A stretch of 64,000 bases of DNA, from the NCBI RefSeq assembly GCF_010686725.1, contig NZ_JAAGWZ010000004.1, positions 289,959-353,958 on the forward strand, in the 5' to 3' direction. Each line of letters starts with the position of its first letter. The stretch's first letter is position 1. Under the pieces are notes generated by a model, which did no database searches, was not told the DNA's origin, and was given only the letters and a program-made list of their open reading frames with translations. This DNA comes from Galbitalea soli. Its GTDB lineage: Bacteria > Actinomycetota > Actinomycetes > Actinomycetales > Microbacteriaceae. This document shows, one piece after another, positions 1 through 10,304 of the stretch. A program made the position numbers and the translations under genes.

Positions 1-793
1 GTCCGCACCCGACTCCCGGCCCCGTCGCAGTCCCAAGTCCTCGGACGAGAGCGAGGTCGTGACCGGCCGCAACTCCGTCGTCGAGGCGCTGCGCGCCCGC
101 ATCCCGGCGACCGCGCTGTACGTGGCGACGCGCATCGAGGTGGATGACCGGGTCAAGGAGGCCCTGAACCTCGCCAACTCGCGCGGCATCCCCGTGCTCG
201 AGGTCATGCGTCCCGAACTGGACCGCCTGGCAGGCTTCGACTCCGTGCACCAGGGCCTCGCGCTCAAGGTGCCGCCGTACGAGTACGCGCACCCCACCGA
301 GCTGCTCGACCGCGTGATCGGACGCGGCCAGAAGCCGCTGTTCGTGGCGCTGGACGGCATCACCGACCCGCGCAACCTGGGGGCGATCATCCGCTCGGTC
401 GCCGCCTTCGGTGGCCAGGGCGTGATCGTGCCGCAGCGGCGTTCGGTCGGCCTCACCGCGTCGGCGTGGAAGACCTCGGCGGGTGCGGCGGCCCGCACGC
501 CCGTGGCCATGGCGCCGAACCTCGTGCAGACGCTCAAGGCGTTCAAGGAGCGCGGTGTGTTCGTGCTCGGTCTCGACGGGGGCGGCGATGTGCAGCTGCC
601 CGCGCTCGAACTCGCGAACGAGCCGGTGCTGCTGGTCGTCGGCAGCGAGGGCAAGGGTCTGTCGCGATTGGTGACGGAGACCTGCGACGCCGTCGTGTCG
701 ATCCCGATCTCGGCCTCGACGGAGTCGCTCAACGCCGGAATCGCGGTGAGCGTCGCCCTCTACGAGGTGTCGAAGCGCCGCGCCGCGCGCTGA
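1..793 (+). CDS. rlmB: 23S rRNA (guanosine(2251)-2'-O)-methyltransferase RlmB, 5'-partial
   Basis: SpoU/TrmH-class SAM-dependent ribose methyltransferase that would modify G2251 of 23S rRNA. The reading frame is open through the left edge (frame beginning at base 2), and the basic, Ser/Pro/Arg-rich stretch before TGRNSVVEALR matches the disordered N-terminal extension of actinobacterial RlmB. The gene therefore starts outside the window, and the GTG at 59 is not the start. All three SpoU motifs are visible: DPRNLGAIIRS (motif 1, Asn and Arg), VVGSEGKGLSRL (motif 2) and IPISASTESLNAGIAVSVAL (motif 3). The substrate-binding domain precedes them. In actinobacteria this gene normally follows cysS and ispF, which cannot be checked here. 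Confidence 0.93.
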   Translation, partial: SAPDSRPRRSPKSSDESEVVTGRNSVVEALRARIPATALYVATRIEVDDRVKEALNLANSRGIPVLEVMRPELDRLAGFDSVHQGLALKVPPYEYAHPTELLDRVIGRGQKPLFVALDGITDPRNLGAIIRSVAAFGGQGVIVPQRRSVGLTASAWKTSAGAAARTPVAMAPNLVQTLKAFKERGVFVLGLDGGGDVQLPALELANEPVLLVVGSEGKGLSRLVTETCDAVVSIPISASTESLNAGIAVSVALYEVSKRRAAR

Positions 794-875
794 CCCGGCC
801 GCACCGGGCACCGCGCGTGCCGGCCCCACCGGGCACCGCGCGCACTCACGCGGCCCCGCGCCGGGCGCCTCGCGC
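794..875. repeat. GC-rich tandem repeat between convergent genes
   Basis: The 82 bp between the convergent rlmB and DUF4032 genes contain a near-identical tandem unit. CCGGCCGCACCGGGCACCGC is followed about 25 bp later by a copy with a single G-to-C change. No T-run is present, so this is not a clear intrinsic terminator. Similar GC-rich patches occur between other convergent pairs in this window. Confidence 0.45.
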
Positions 876-2153
876 CTAGACCTTGAGGCGCCAGTCGTCC
901 TCGTCGACGACCGCGGTCGGCAGCGTGATCGCCTCCGTCAGCGGGTTGATGACGGTCGCCTCGTCGCGCCGGTGCCGCAGCACGGTGTCGACGTAGGAGT
1001 TCAGCGCCTCGGCCAGCGGCACGTCGCGCTTCTCTCGCTGCGACATGTACCAGCGGTGCTCGAGCAGCTGGTGGAACACCTCGGCGGGCTCGAGCTTGCC
1101 CCGCAGATCGCGCGGGATCGCCCGGATGACCGGCTCGAACACCTTCGCCAGCCACTCGTGCGCGATCATCTCCTCGTCGACGTCCTTCTTGCCGAAGGTG
1201 ACGGCGTAGGAGTCGAGGTCGTTGAGCAGGCGGCGCGCCTGGTTCTCCTGGGCGTCCAGCCCGGTGAGCCGCAGCAGGCGACGCGAATGGTGCCCCGCAT
1301 CCACGACCTTCGGCTGGATCCGCACCTGAGTGCCCGTCTCGTCGGTCTTGATCGCGAGCTCCTCGATGTCGAACCCGAGGTTGTTGAGCCGCTCGACGCG
1401 CTGGTTGATGCGCCAGCGCTCCGACTGGTCGAACTCCTCGGCCCCGGTGAGCTCCTTCCAGAGGCTGCGGTACGCGGCGACGATCCCGTTGCTGATGTCG
1501 ACCGGGTCGATGTCGTCTTCGAGCCGTCCGCCCGCCTGCAGGTCGAGCAGCTCGCCCGCGATGTTCACCCGGGCGATCTCGAGATCGTTCTCGCGCTGCC
1601 CGTTGGAGAGGCCGTCGTAGAGCTGACCCGTCTCCGCGTCGACGAGGTAGGCGGCGAACGCACCCGCGTCGCGACGGAACAGGGTGTTGGAGAGCGACAC
1701 GTCGCCCCAGAAGAAACCGACGATGTGCAGGCGCACGAGCAGCACGGCCAGCGCGTCGACGAGGCGGGTGGCGGTGTCGGGCCGGAGGCTCTGCGAGTAG
1801 AGCGCCCGGTACGGCAGGGAGAACTTCAGATGGCGGGTCACGAGCACGGACTCGAGGGGTTCGCCCGTGTGCGAGGTGCGATTGGTGATCACCGCGACGG
1901 GGTCGACGCAGGGGATCTCCAGGCGCTGCAGAGTGCGCAGCATCTCGTACTCGCGACGGGCGAACTCCGCCGACGTCTCCTTGATCGCGATCACGTAGCC
2001 GCCGAGGTGGGCGAACCGCACCAGGTGCCGCGAGATGCCCTTCGGCAGGGCCGCGATCGAATCGTCGGGCCAGTTCTCCAGCGGAAGCTCCCAGGGGAGG
2101 TCGAGGAGGGCCGGGTCGACGATGGCCGAGGTGATGTTCAGTGAGCCGCTCAT
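876..2153 (-). CDS. DUF4032 domain-containing protein (kinase-like fold)
   Basis: A 425-residue soluble protein of an actinobacterial DUF4032 family. The N-terminal half resembles lipopolysaccharide-kinase/RIO-like folds. It has a lysine in a strand (YVIAIKETS), a catalytic-loop-like GDVSLSNTLF (Asp and Asn in HxDxxxxN spacing) and a following VDAETG resembling the metal-binding DFG region. The DUF4032 region makes up the C-terminal half. Substrate and function are unknown. It is convergent with rlmB and followed upstream by the dicarboxylate transporter. The ATG at 2153 is the only start giving the conserved N-terminus. No membrane segment is seen. Confidence 0.85.
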   Translation of the reverse strand: MSGSLNITSAIVDPALLDLPWELPLENWPDDSIAALPKGISRHLVRFAHLGGYVIAIKETSAEFARREYEMLRTLQRLEIPCVDPVAVITNRTSHTGEPLESVLVTRHLKFSLPYRALYSQSLRPDTATRLVDALAVLLVRLHIVGFFWGDVSLSNTLFRRDAGAFAAYLVDAETGQLYDGLSNGQRENDLEIARVNIAGELLDLQAGGRLEDDIDPVDISNGIVAAYRSLWKELTGAEEFDQSERWRINQRVERLNNLGFDIEELAIKTDETGTQVRIQPKVVDAGHHSRRLLRLTGLDAQENQARRLLNDLDSYAVTFGKKDVDEEMIAHEWLAKVFEPVIRAIPRDLRGKLEPAEVFHQLLEHRWYMSQREKRDVPLAEALNSYVDTVLRHRRDEATVINPLTEAITLPTAVVDEDDWRLKV

Positions 2154-2185
2154 GGTGGTTCTGAGCCTAGCCGTCGGCCGGATGA

Positions 2186-3532
2186 TCAGGCAGGCCCGAC
2201 CCCGCTGCGCTCCAGCCGCACCGGCTCAGCGGGCCCGCCGTGGCCACCGTCCGCGCCGATCGTCGCCTCGTCGAAGGGGCGCTCACCGCTCAGCACCGCG
2301 CGGGCCTGCGCCGCATCGAGCTGCTGCGTCCAGCGACCGATGAGCACCGTGGCGACCGCGTTGCCGGTGAAGTTGGTGAGCGCGCGGGCCTCCGACATGA
2401 AGCGGTCGATGCCGACGATGACGCCGACCCCGTTGACGAGGTCGGGGCGGTAGGTCTGCAGTCCGCCGGCGAGGGTCGCGAGCCCCGCCCCCGTCACGCC
2501 CGCGGCGCCCTTCGAGGCGATGATCATGAAGGCGAGCAGGCCGATCTGCGCACCCAGCTCCATCGGCTTGCCCATCGCGTTGGCGATGAAGAGCGACGCC
2601 ATCGTGAGGTAGATCGCCGTGCCGTCGAGGTTGAACGAGTACCCGGTCGGCACGGTGATGCCCACGACCGACTTGGCCACGCCGAGGTGCTCCATCTTGG
2701 CGATGAGCCGGGGCAGCGCGGCCTCCGAAGAGGAGGTGCTCACGATGAGCAGGTACTCACGGCCGAGGTAGCGCATGAGGGAGAAGATGCTGACTCCCGT
2801 CGCGAGCCGCAGCAGCACGCCGAGCACGACGACGATGAACAGGATGCACGTGACGTAGAACCCGACCAGCAGGGTCGCGAGGCTCAGCAGCGCCCCCGGC
2901 CCGGTGCTGCCGACCACGGCCGCGATCGCACCGAACGCGCCGAGCGGCGCGAGCCACAGGATCATCCCGAGCACCCGGAAGACGAGCGCCTGGAGGCTGC
3001 GGATGGCGTCGAGGATGCCCCGGCCGCGCTCGCCGAGCCCCTGCAGCGCGAAGCCCGCGAGGAGGGCGACGAGGAGCACCTGGAGGATGCTGCCGGAGGT
3101 GAACGCCGAGAACAGGGTCACGGGGATGATGCCGAGGATGAAGTCGGTCGTGGTCGTCGGCTCGCCCGCCGCCGTGTAGCTCGCCCCGCTGATGTTCAAC
3201 CCCGCGCCCGGGTGGAGCAGGTTGCCGACGAGGAGCCCGATGCCGAGGGCGAAGGTCGACATGATGAGGAAGTAGAGGATCGCGAGGCCGCCGATGCGCC
3301 CGACAGTCGCGGCCTTGGCGATCGACCCGACGCCGATCACGATGGTGCAGAAGATCACCGGCGTGATCATCATCTTGATGAGAGCCACGAAGCCCTTGCC
3401 GATCGGGTCGAGCGTCACCGCGAAGCCGGGGGCGGCGATGCCGACGATCGCGCCGGCGATCACAGCCACGATCACGGCCAGGTAGAGGTAGTGGTTGCGG
3501 CCGAGGTGTCGGCGCGTGGAACTGGTCACCAT
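2186..3532 (-). CDS. dctA: dicarboxylate/amino acid:cation symporter (DctA/GltP family)
   Basis: Secondary transporter of the DAACS family, 448 residues, importing C4-dicarboxylates or acidic amino acids with Na+ or H+. Family signatures are present: a serine-rich re-entrant loop (TSSSEAALPRLIAKM), the PTGYSFNLDGTAIYLTMA motif with the NxDGT substrate/cation-binding site, and the second hairpin ASKGAAGVTGAGLATLAG. About eight hydrophobic segments are visible. The ATG at 3532 is chosen because AGGAGA lies about 8 bases upstream; a longer frame from 3622 would add non-homologous sequence. The divergent two-component system that starts 127 bp away is of the DcuS/CitA type that senses dicarboxylates, so this transporter is its likely target. 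Exact substrate is inferred. Confidence 0.9.
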   Translation of the reverse strand: MVTSSTRRHLGRNHYLYLAVIVAVIAGAIVGIAAPGFAVTLDPIGKGFVALIKMMITPVIFCTIVIGVGSIAKAATVGRIGGLAILYFLIMSTFALGIGLLVGNLLHPGAGLNISGASYTAAGEPTTTTDFILGIIPVTLFSAFTSGSILQVLLVALLAGFALQGLGERGRGILDAIRSLQALVFRVLGMILWLAPLGAFGAIAAVVGSTGPGALLSLATLLVGFYVTCILFIVVVLGVLLRLATGVSIFSLMRYLGREYLLIVSTSSSEAALPRLIAKMEHLGVAKSVVGITVPTGYSFNLDGTAIYLTMASLFIANAMGKPMELGAQIGLLAFMIIASKGAAGVTGAGLATLAGGLQTYRPDLVNGVGVIVGIDRFMSEARALTNFTGNAVATVLIGRWTQQLDAAQARAVLSGERPFDEATIGADGGHGGPAEPVRLERSGVGPA

Positions 3533-3658
3533 GGATATGGTCTCCTGTCTGGGGAACGTCATTGTTTCCGCCCGCGAGTGGGGTTGTCCCCAGCGTGCGG
3601 GGACGGCACTATTGGGCACCACTTGTGGTCATACTGATCACGGCACGAGGGGGTGAGA

Positions 3659-5266
3659 ATGGCACGGAACGGGCGGCGGTGGAGCATCGCCAGTCATGTG
3701 TTCGTCATCCAGCTCCTCGCCGTGGTCGTGGTGAGCGGATGCCTCACCCTCGCCCTCTGGCTGGAGACCTCGCTCTCGGCGCAGGAGCGCGCCACCCAGC
3801 TGAGTCTCGCCGTGACGAACACGCTCGCGCGGGACCCGACCGTGATCGCGGCGGTGCAGGGCCCGGACCCGACGACCGCGCTCGAGTCGTACACGCTCAC
3901 GGTGTCGCGCGCGACGGGCGTCGACTTCATCACGATCATGTCGCCGCGGGGCATCCGCTTCACGCACCCCGACCCGGCCCAGATCGGTCGGCACTTCCTC
4001 GGCACGATCAGCGCGGCGCAGCGCGGTCGCACGATCACCGAGACCTTCACCGGCACCCTCGGGCCCTCGGTGCGGGCCGTCGTGCCGATCGAGTCGGGCG
4101 GGCGGGTGGTCGGCATCGTCTCGGCCGGGGTCACGCTCGACCGGGTCGCCGCCTCGCTCGCGCCGCGCATCCCGCTGGTCTTCGCGCTCGCCGTGGTGCT
4201 CGTGCTCATCGGCAGCCTCGCCGCCGTGCTCGCCCGGCGGTTCCTGCGGCGGGTGACCGGATCGATGAGTCCCGCCGAACTCACGCGCATGGTCGCCTAC
4301 TACCAGTCGGTGCTGCACTCGGTGCAGGAGGGGCTGATCCTCGCCGATACCCGCGGCCGCGTCGTGCTCTACAACGACGAGGCCGCCGAGCTGCTCGAAC
4401 TGCCTCCGGCGACGGATGACCTCCGCCCGATCGCGACCGCCGAGCTCCACCTTCCCGACTCCATCGCCGCCCTCCTCGTCTCCGGCGCACGCGCGGTCGA
4501 GGAGGTGCACGTGGCCGGCGACCGGGTGCTCGTGGTGAACCAGGAACCGGCGACCCCCGCCGGCGACGCGCGACAGGCGCCCGTCGGCACCTTCATGACC
4601 CTTCGCGACCGCACCGAGGTGCAGCGGCTGAGCGGGGAGCTGGCCTCGGTGCGAACCCTCAGCGAGGCGCTTCGTGCGCAGACGCACGAGCACGCCAACC
4701 GGCTGCACACCATCGTGTCGCTGCTCGAACTGGGGCGAACCGAGCAGGCGATCGAGCTCATCGGTCAGCAGGTGGAGGTGAGCCAGTCGCTCGCCGACGA
4801 GCTGCTCGGCGCGGTGGGGGAGCCCGCGCTCGCGGCGCTCCTGCTGGGCAAGGTCGCGCAGGCGGCGGAGCGCGGGATCACGCTCGAGGTGGACCTCGGC
4901 GAGGGGGTGGCCGCGGCGCCCCTGTCGGCCGCGGAGCTCGTCTCGGTGGTGGGCAATCTGGTCGACAACGCGCTCGACGCGGCGGCCGCCGGCAGTCCGC
5001 CCGCCTGGGTGCGGGTCACGGCGCGGGGGATCGGCGACCGCCAGGAGCTCTCGGTGGAGGACTCCGGCGCGGGGCCCGAGCCCCGGGTCGCCGACCGCAT
5101 CTTCGACCGGGGCGTGACCACGAAACCGGCCGACGAGCGCGGGCGCGGCATCGGGCTCGCGCTCGCGCGCGGCATCGTCGAGTCCCACCACGGTGCGCTG
5201 CGGGTCGAGACCGCACCGCATACGAGGTTCGTCGCCGAGTGGCCGACCCCCGGACGGCCCGGATGA
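3659..5266 (+). CDS. sensor histidine kinase, DcuS/CitA type
   Basis: Membrane sensor kinase of 535 residues. Order: N-terminal membrane helix (about residues 10-32), extracytoplasmic single-Cache/PAS sensor (MSPRGIRFTHPDPAQIGRHF is typical of citrate/C4-dicarboxylate sensors), second membrane helix (about 172-195), cytoplasmic PAS (about 215-310), SpoOB-like dimerisation helix with H-box THEHANRLHTIVSLLELG, and an ATPase domain with N-box NLVDNALDAA, G1 DSGAGPEP and G2 GRGIGLALARG. ATG 3659 sits 6 bases after GAGGGGG; GTG 3653 overlaps that ribosome site and is less likely. It overlaps the response regulator by ATGA and is divergent from the dicarboxylate symporter, suggesting it induces that gene in response to an external organic acid. 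Confidence 0.92.
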   Translation: MARNGRRWSIASHVFVIQLLAVVVVSGCLTLALWLETSLSAQERATQLSLAVTNTLARDPTVIAAVQGPDPTTALESYTLTVSRATGVDFITIMSPRGIRFTHPDPAQIGRHFLGTISAAQRGRTITETFTGTLGPSVRAVVPIESGGRVVGIVSAGVTLDRVAASLAPRIPLVFALAVVLVLIGSLAAVLARRFLRRVTGSMSPAELTRMVAYYQSVLHSVQEGLILADTRGRVVLYNDEAAELLELPPATDDLRPIATAELHLPDSIAALLVSGARAVEEVHVAGDRVLVVNQEPATPAGDARQAPVGTFMTLRDRTEVQRLSGELASVRTLSEALRAQTHEHANRLHTIVSLLELGRTEQAIELIGQQVEVSQSLADELLGAVGEPALAALLLGKVAQAAERGITLEVDLGEGVAAAPLSAAELVSVVGNLVDNALDAAAAGSPPAWVRVTARGIGDRQELSVEDSGAGPEPRVADRIFDRGVTTKPADERGRGIGLALARGIVESHHGALRVETAPHTRFVAEWPTPGRPG

Positions 5267-5976
5267 CCGGCGCAGGCGGCCCCGTCCGGGTCCTCGTCGT
5301 CGACGACGACCCGGTCGCCGCCGAAGCGCACGCGGCCTACATCGCCCGCATCGACGGTTGCGCGGTGGTCGGCGTCGCGGGCACGCTCGCCGCCGCCGCG
5401 CACGCGATCCGGCGTGCGGCGGAGATGGGCGACGCGGGCCCCATCGACCTCGTGCTGCTCGATCTCACGCTGCCGGACGGCCACGGCGTCGACCTCGTCC
5501 GGCGGTTGCGCGCGGCCGGGCTCGGCGTCGACATCATCGCGATCACCGCCGTGCGCGACCTCGAGGTCGTGCGTGCGGCCCTCTCCGTGGGGATCGCGCA
5601 GTACCTCATCAAGCCGTTCAGCTTTGCGACGTTCCGGGCGAAGATCGAGGCCTATCTGGATTACCGGCGGCGGTCATCCGTCACCGGGGCCTTCGCCGAC
5701 CAGGCCGAGGTCGACGGCATGCTCGCCTCCCTGCGCCCCGCGTCTCCCGCCGCGCTGCCGAAGGGTCTCACGGCGGAGACCCTCGCCGGCGTCGTCGCCG
5801 AGTTGCGCGCGGCGGCGGAGGCGCGGTCGGCGGCCGAGGTGGCGGAGTCGCTCGGGCTCTCGCGGGTCACCGCGAGGCGCTATCTGGAGCACCTGGCGAA
5901 CGCCGGTCGGGCGGGTCGTGCGCCGCGCTACGGCACCCCGGGCCGCCCGGAGCTGGAGTATCGCTGGCTTAACTGA
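5263..5976 (+). CDS. response regulator, DcuR/CitB type
   Basis: Cytoplasmic partner of the preceding kinase, 237 residues from ATG 5263, which overlaps the kinase stop (ATGA). A GTG at 5239 would add eight residues but no ribosome site. The receiver domain shows the acidic pocket VVDDDP, the phospho-acceptor in VLLDLTLPDGHG and the conserved lysine in YLIKPF. The C-terminal part carries a helix-turn-helix (SAAEVAESLGLSRVTARRYL), followed by the short GRPELEYRW tail common in CitB/DcuR regulators. Likely DNA target: the 126-bp region between the kinase and the dicarboxylate symporter gene. Confidence 0.92.
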   Translation: MTGAGGPVRVLVVDDDPVAAEAHAAYIARIDGCAVVGVAGTLAAAAHAIRRAAEMGDAGPIDLVLLDLTLPDGHGVDLVRRLRAAGLGVDIIAITAVRDLEVVRAALSVGIAQYLIKPFSFATFRAKIEAYLDYRRRSSVTGAFADQAEVDGMLASLRPASPAALPKGLTAETLAGVVAELRAAAEARSAAEVAESLGLSRVTARRYLEHLANAGRAGRAPRYGTPGRPELEYRWLN

Positions 5977-6057
5977 CGGCGCCCGCCGGCCGGATCTGGT
6001 CCGACCGACGGGCGTCGATCATGCGGGGCGGCGGAGCCGCCCGACGGGTGAAGCGGC

Positions 6058-7152
<1,095 letters not shown>

Positions 7153-7382
7153 TGTTTTCTTATCTCCTTCACCGGCAGGTACGTGCCGGACGATCCGTAG
7201 TGAATGGACGATGCGCGAGCGCATCAAGGGTCATTATGTCACTCGCTCTGGGGTAAGGGGCAACCGGGGTCTTCGTGACCGTTCCCAGTTTGTCCGCCTA
7301 CTATCGTTGAGGGTTCGATGCGCACGCATGATCGTGCGCCGTATCTTTCAGGCCAGAGGGCCGGCAATGTGAGTGAGGTTCC

Positions 7383-8318
7383 ATGAGCAACGGCGACACC
7401 GCCGACGATGGCGCCACCACCAATGAGCGTCGTGAGGCAGCACGTGAGAAGGCTCGCGCGCTGCGCCTGCAGCATAAGAAGAAGGAACGCCGCAATCGCT
7501 GGCTGATCCAGGGCGGCATCGCCGCCGTCGTGATCGCCGCGCTCGTGATCGTGGCCTTCGTGGTCGTGGGGGCGAACCGTCCCGTCGGTGCCGGTCCGCT
7601 CAACATGCAGAGCGACGGCATCACCCTGACCAAGACGAACGTCGCGGTCGGCACTCCCGCGATCCCTGCCGGGGGAGACCCCGTGCCGACGGTGCGCGAC
7701 AAGAAGTCGAGCGTCGTGACGATCCGCATCTACCTCGACTACGACTGCCCCATCTGCCGCGACTTCGAGAAGGGCAACGCGACCCAAATCGCGGGGCTGC
7801 TCTCCAGCGGCGCGGCGACGATCGAGATCCACCCCATCGCGATCCTCGACCACCTCTCGCAGGGCACCCGCTATTCCTCCCGCGCCGCGAACGCCGCGGC
7901 CTGCGTGGCGAACTACTCGCCGGGCGATTTCTGGGCGTTCAACCGCGCGATGTACGCGAGCCAGCCGGCCGAGAACACCTCGGGGCTCACCGATCAGCGC
8001 ATCACCTCGATCGTGCGCGGGGCGGGCGTGAAGAACATGGACAGCATCGCCTCCTGCATCGCCCAGGAGAAGTTCAAATCGTGGGTCACGGCGGCCACCG
8101 ACCGGGCGACCGCGGGGCCGCTGCCGGATTCGAGCGTCAAGAAGCTCGCCGGCACCCCGACGATCCTCGTCAACGGCCTGCAGTACACCGCCAGCAACTG
8201 GGGCAGCGCGGCCGACTTCGCCGCCTTCGTGGTGCAGGTCGCGGGCCAGTCGTTCAACGAGAACTCGACGGCGACCCCCACGCCCACGGCGACTCCGACG
8301 CCCGCGCCGACCAAGTAA
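7383..8318 (+). CDS. membrane-anchored DsbA-family thiol oxidoreductase
   Basis: A 311-residue protein with a basic cytoplasmic N-terminus (residues 1-40, Lys/Arg-rich), one membrane helix (about 41-63) and an extracytoplasmic thioredoxin-fold domain with inserted helices. The active site is CPIC (Cys122 and Cys125) in YLDYDCPICRDFE, and the cis-proline loop is seen as AGTPTILVNG. The tail is a Thr/Pro-rich linker (PTPTATPTPAP). Family role: forming or isomerising disulfides in exported proteins. ATG 7383 follows a GTGAGG-like ribosome site. Redox partner is unknown; no VKOR or DsbB homologue is adjacent. Confidence 0.88.
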   Translation: MSNGDTADDGATTNERREAAREKARALRLQHKKKERRNRWLIQGGIAAVVIAALVIVAFVVVGANRPVGAGPLNMQSDGITLTKTNVAVGTPAIPAGGDPVPTVRDKKSSVVTIRIYLDYDCPICRDFEKGNATQIAGLLSSGAATIEIHPIAILDHLSQGTRYSSRAANAAACVANYSPGDFWAFNRAMYASQPAENTSGLTDQRITSIVRGAGVKNMDSIASCIAQEKFKSWVTAATDRATAGPLPDSSVKKLAGTPTILVNGLQYTASNWGSAADFAAFVVQVAGQSFNENSTATPTPTATPTPAPTK

Positions 8319-8350
8319 CCGCGGGGCTCGCGCGCATCCCGCGAAAGGAA

Positions 8351-8364
8351 TGCAAGCGCTTACA
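8351..8364. promoter_or_regulatory. LacI-family operator upstream of amylosucrase
   Basis: TGCAAGCGCTTACA is a near-perfect 14-bp palindrome with the AAGCGCTT core of LacI/CcpA-type operators. It lies 59 bp before the amylosucrase start and is the only such site noticed. It predicts repression by a LacI-type sugar regulator encoded elsewhere; no LacI gene is in the window. Confidence 0.7.
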
Positions 8365-8422
8365 GCGCTGGTGGTGCACAATGCATCCATAGACATTCGC
8401 GTATCGCAATGAGGAGATCCCG

Positions 8423-10288
8423 ATGTCGCTCTCCGAGCACCTCCAGACCACCCGTCGACCCGCCACGAGCGACGCGGAGTGGGCCTCCTTCGTCGCGCGA
8501 TTCGACGCCGAATTCCCGCGCCTCGAGCGGCTGTACCGCCGGCTCTACGGCGACAACCGCCGAGCGGATGCCCAGCTCGAGGCGCTCGTCACCGACGCCT
8601 CCACCTCCTGGCAGGAGCGCCCCGCCGAGCTGCGGGCCCTCGACGACTGGCGGGCGGCGAACCCGGACTGGTTCCAGTCGAACCAGATGCTGGGCGGGGT
8701 CTGCTACGTGGACCTGTACGCCGGCGATCTGAGCGGGCTGCGGGAGCGCATCCCGTATCTGAAAGAGCTGGGGCTGACCTACCTGCACCTCATGCCGCTC
8801 TTCCTCGCCCCCGAGGAGAACTCCGACGGGGGCTACGCGGTCTCGAGCTATCGCGACGTGAATCCGGCTCTCGGCACCATGGACGATCTGACCGCACTCG
8901 CGACCGAACTGCGCGCGAACGGCATCTCACTCGTCGTCGACTTCATCTTCAACCACACCTCCAACGAGCACGAGTGGGCGCGGAAGGCGCTCGCCCGCGA
9001 CCCCGAGTTCGAGAACTTCTACTGGATCTTCCCCGACCGTGAGATGCCGGACGCCTACGAGCGCACGACGCGCGAGATCTTCCCCGACGATCACCCCGGG
9101 TCGTTCATCCCGCTGCCCGACGGCCGCTGGGTGTGGGCGACGTTCTACTCCTTCCAGTGGGACCTCAACTACCGCAACCCCGCCGTGTTCCGCGCGATGG
9201 CGGGCGAGATGCTGTTCCTCGCCAACCGCGGCGTCGACATTCTGCGCATGGACGCGGTCGCGTTCATCTGGAAGCAGCTCGGCACGACCTGCGAGAGTCT
9301 GCCCGAGGCGCACCTGCTGCTGCAGGCCTTCAACGCCGTCTGTCGCATCGCGGCGCCGTCGCTGCTGTTCAAGTCGGAGGCCATCGTGCATCCGGATGAG
9401 GTGGTGCGGTACATCAGCCCGGAGGAGTGCCAGCTCAGCTACAACCCGCTGCAGATGGCGCTCATCTGGAACAGCCTCGCGACCCGCGACGTGCGGCTGC
9501 TCTCGCAGGCGCTCGAGCGACGGCACCGCATCCCGACCGGCACCGCCTGGGTCAACTACGTGCGCAGCCACGACGACATCGGCTGGACCTTCGCCGACGA
9601 GGACGCCGCCGAGTTCGGCATCAACGGCTTCGACCATCGCCGCTTCCTCAACGCCTACTACGTGAACCGCTTCCCGGGCAGCTTCGCCCGAGGGGTGCCG
9701 TTCCAGGACAACCCGAAGACGGGGGACTGCCGCATCTCGGGCACGACGGCGTCGCTCGCGGGACTCGAAGCGGGGGATGCCGGAGCGGTCGGGCGCATCC
9801 TGCTGGCGCACTCGATCATCCTGTCGACCGGGGGAATCCCCCTGCTCTACCTGGGTGACGAGGTGGGGCAGCTCAACGACTACGGCTACCTCGACGTTCC
9901 CGCGCACCGCGACGACAGTCGCTGGGTGGGTCGGCCCGCCTACCCCGCCGAGCGCTATGCGAGCCGCCACGACCCCAGCACCGATGCGGGCCGGATCTTC
10001 GAGGGGCTCGAACACCTCATCCGGGTGCGATCGAGCACGCCCGAGTTCGCGGGCGGCGCGCTCATCGCCTGGCGCACCGGCAACCCGCGCGTGCTCGCCT
10101 ACGAGCGCGGCAGGGGCGGCTCGCGCGTCGTAGCGTTCGTGAACGTCGGCGACGACCCGGAATTCGTGGCGGGCAAGGTGTTCTCCGCGCTCAGCGAGAC
10201 GCCCACCGACCTGATCACGGGCGCCGCGGTGTACGTGCGGCAGGGCGTGCTGCTCGCCGCCCATCAGGTGATGTGGTTGCGGGGATGA
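8423..10288 (+). CDS. amylosucrase (GH13 sucrose glucosyltransferase)
   Basis: GH13 enzyme of 621 residues that transfers glucose from sucrose onto alpha-1,4-glucan and releases fructose; cytosolic, no signal peptide. It aligns with Neisseria polysaccharea amylosucrase with a constant offset of nine residues. The nucleophile is Asp277 in ILRMDAVAF, the acid/base Glu319 in [12 protein letters not shown], and His383-Asp384 stabilise the transition state in [11 protein letters not shown]; Arg275 is the conserved clan arginine. The N-terminal helical domain (1-90) and [11 protein letters not shown] are amylosucrase features rather than generic alpha-amylase. A sucrose hydrolase or isomaltulose-type specificity cannot be excluded. 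The gene stands alone, behind a LacI-type operator, with no sucrose transporter beside it. Confidence 0.87.
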   Translation: MSLSEHLQTTRRPATSDAEWASFVARFDAEFPRLERLYRRLYGDNRRADAQLEALVTDASTSWQERPAELRALDDWRAANPDWFQSNQMLGGVCYVDLYAGDLSGLRERIPYLKELGLTYLHLMPLFLAPEENSDGGYAVSSYRDVNPALGTMDDLTALATELRANGISLVVDFIFNHTSNEHEWARKALARDPEFENFYWIFPDREMPDAYERTTREIFPDDHPGSFIPLPDGRWVWATFYSFQWDLNYRNPAVFRAMAGEMLFLANRGVDILRMDAVAFIWKQLGTTCESLPEAHLLLQAFNAVCRIAAPSLLFKSEAIVHPDEVVRYISPEECQLSYNPLQMALIWNSLATRDVRLLSQALERRHRIPTGTAWVNYVRSHDDIGWTFADEDAAEFGINGFDHRRFLNAYYVNRFPGSFARGVPFQDNPKTGDCRISGTTASLAGLEAGDAGAVGRILLAHSIILSTGGIPLLYLGDEVGQLNDYGYLDVPAHRDDSRWVGRPAYPAERYASRHDPSTDAGRIFEGLEHLIRVRSSTPEFAGGALIAWRTGNPRVLAYERGRGGSRVVAFVNVGDDPEFVAGKVFSALSETPTDLITGAAVYVRQGVLLAAHQVMWLRG

Positions 10289-10304
10289 CCGGCCGAGCCA
10301 CAGG

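Noticed and set aside
972..2144. 390-codon open frame opposite the DUF4032 gene
   Set aside because: High GC and codon bias of the true gene open the antisense frame; translation is low-complexity (Val/Glu/Arg-rich) with no family pattern.
2240..3637. 465-codon frame opposite the dicarboxylate symporter
   Set aside because: Arg/Glu/Asp-rich shadow translation of an obvious membrane transporter.
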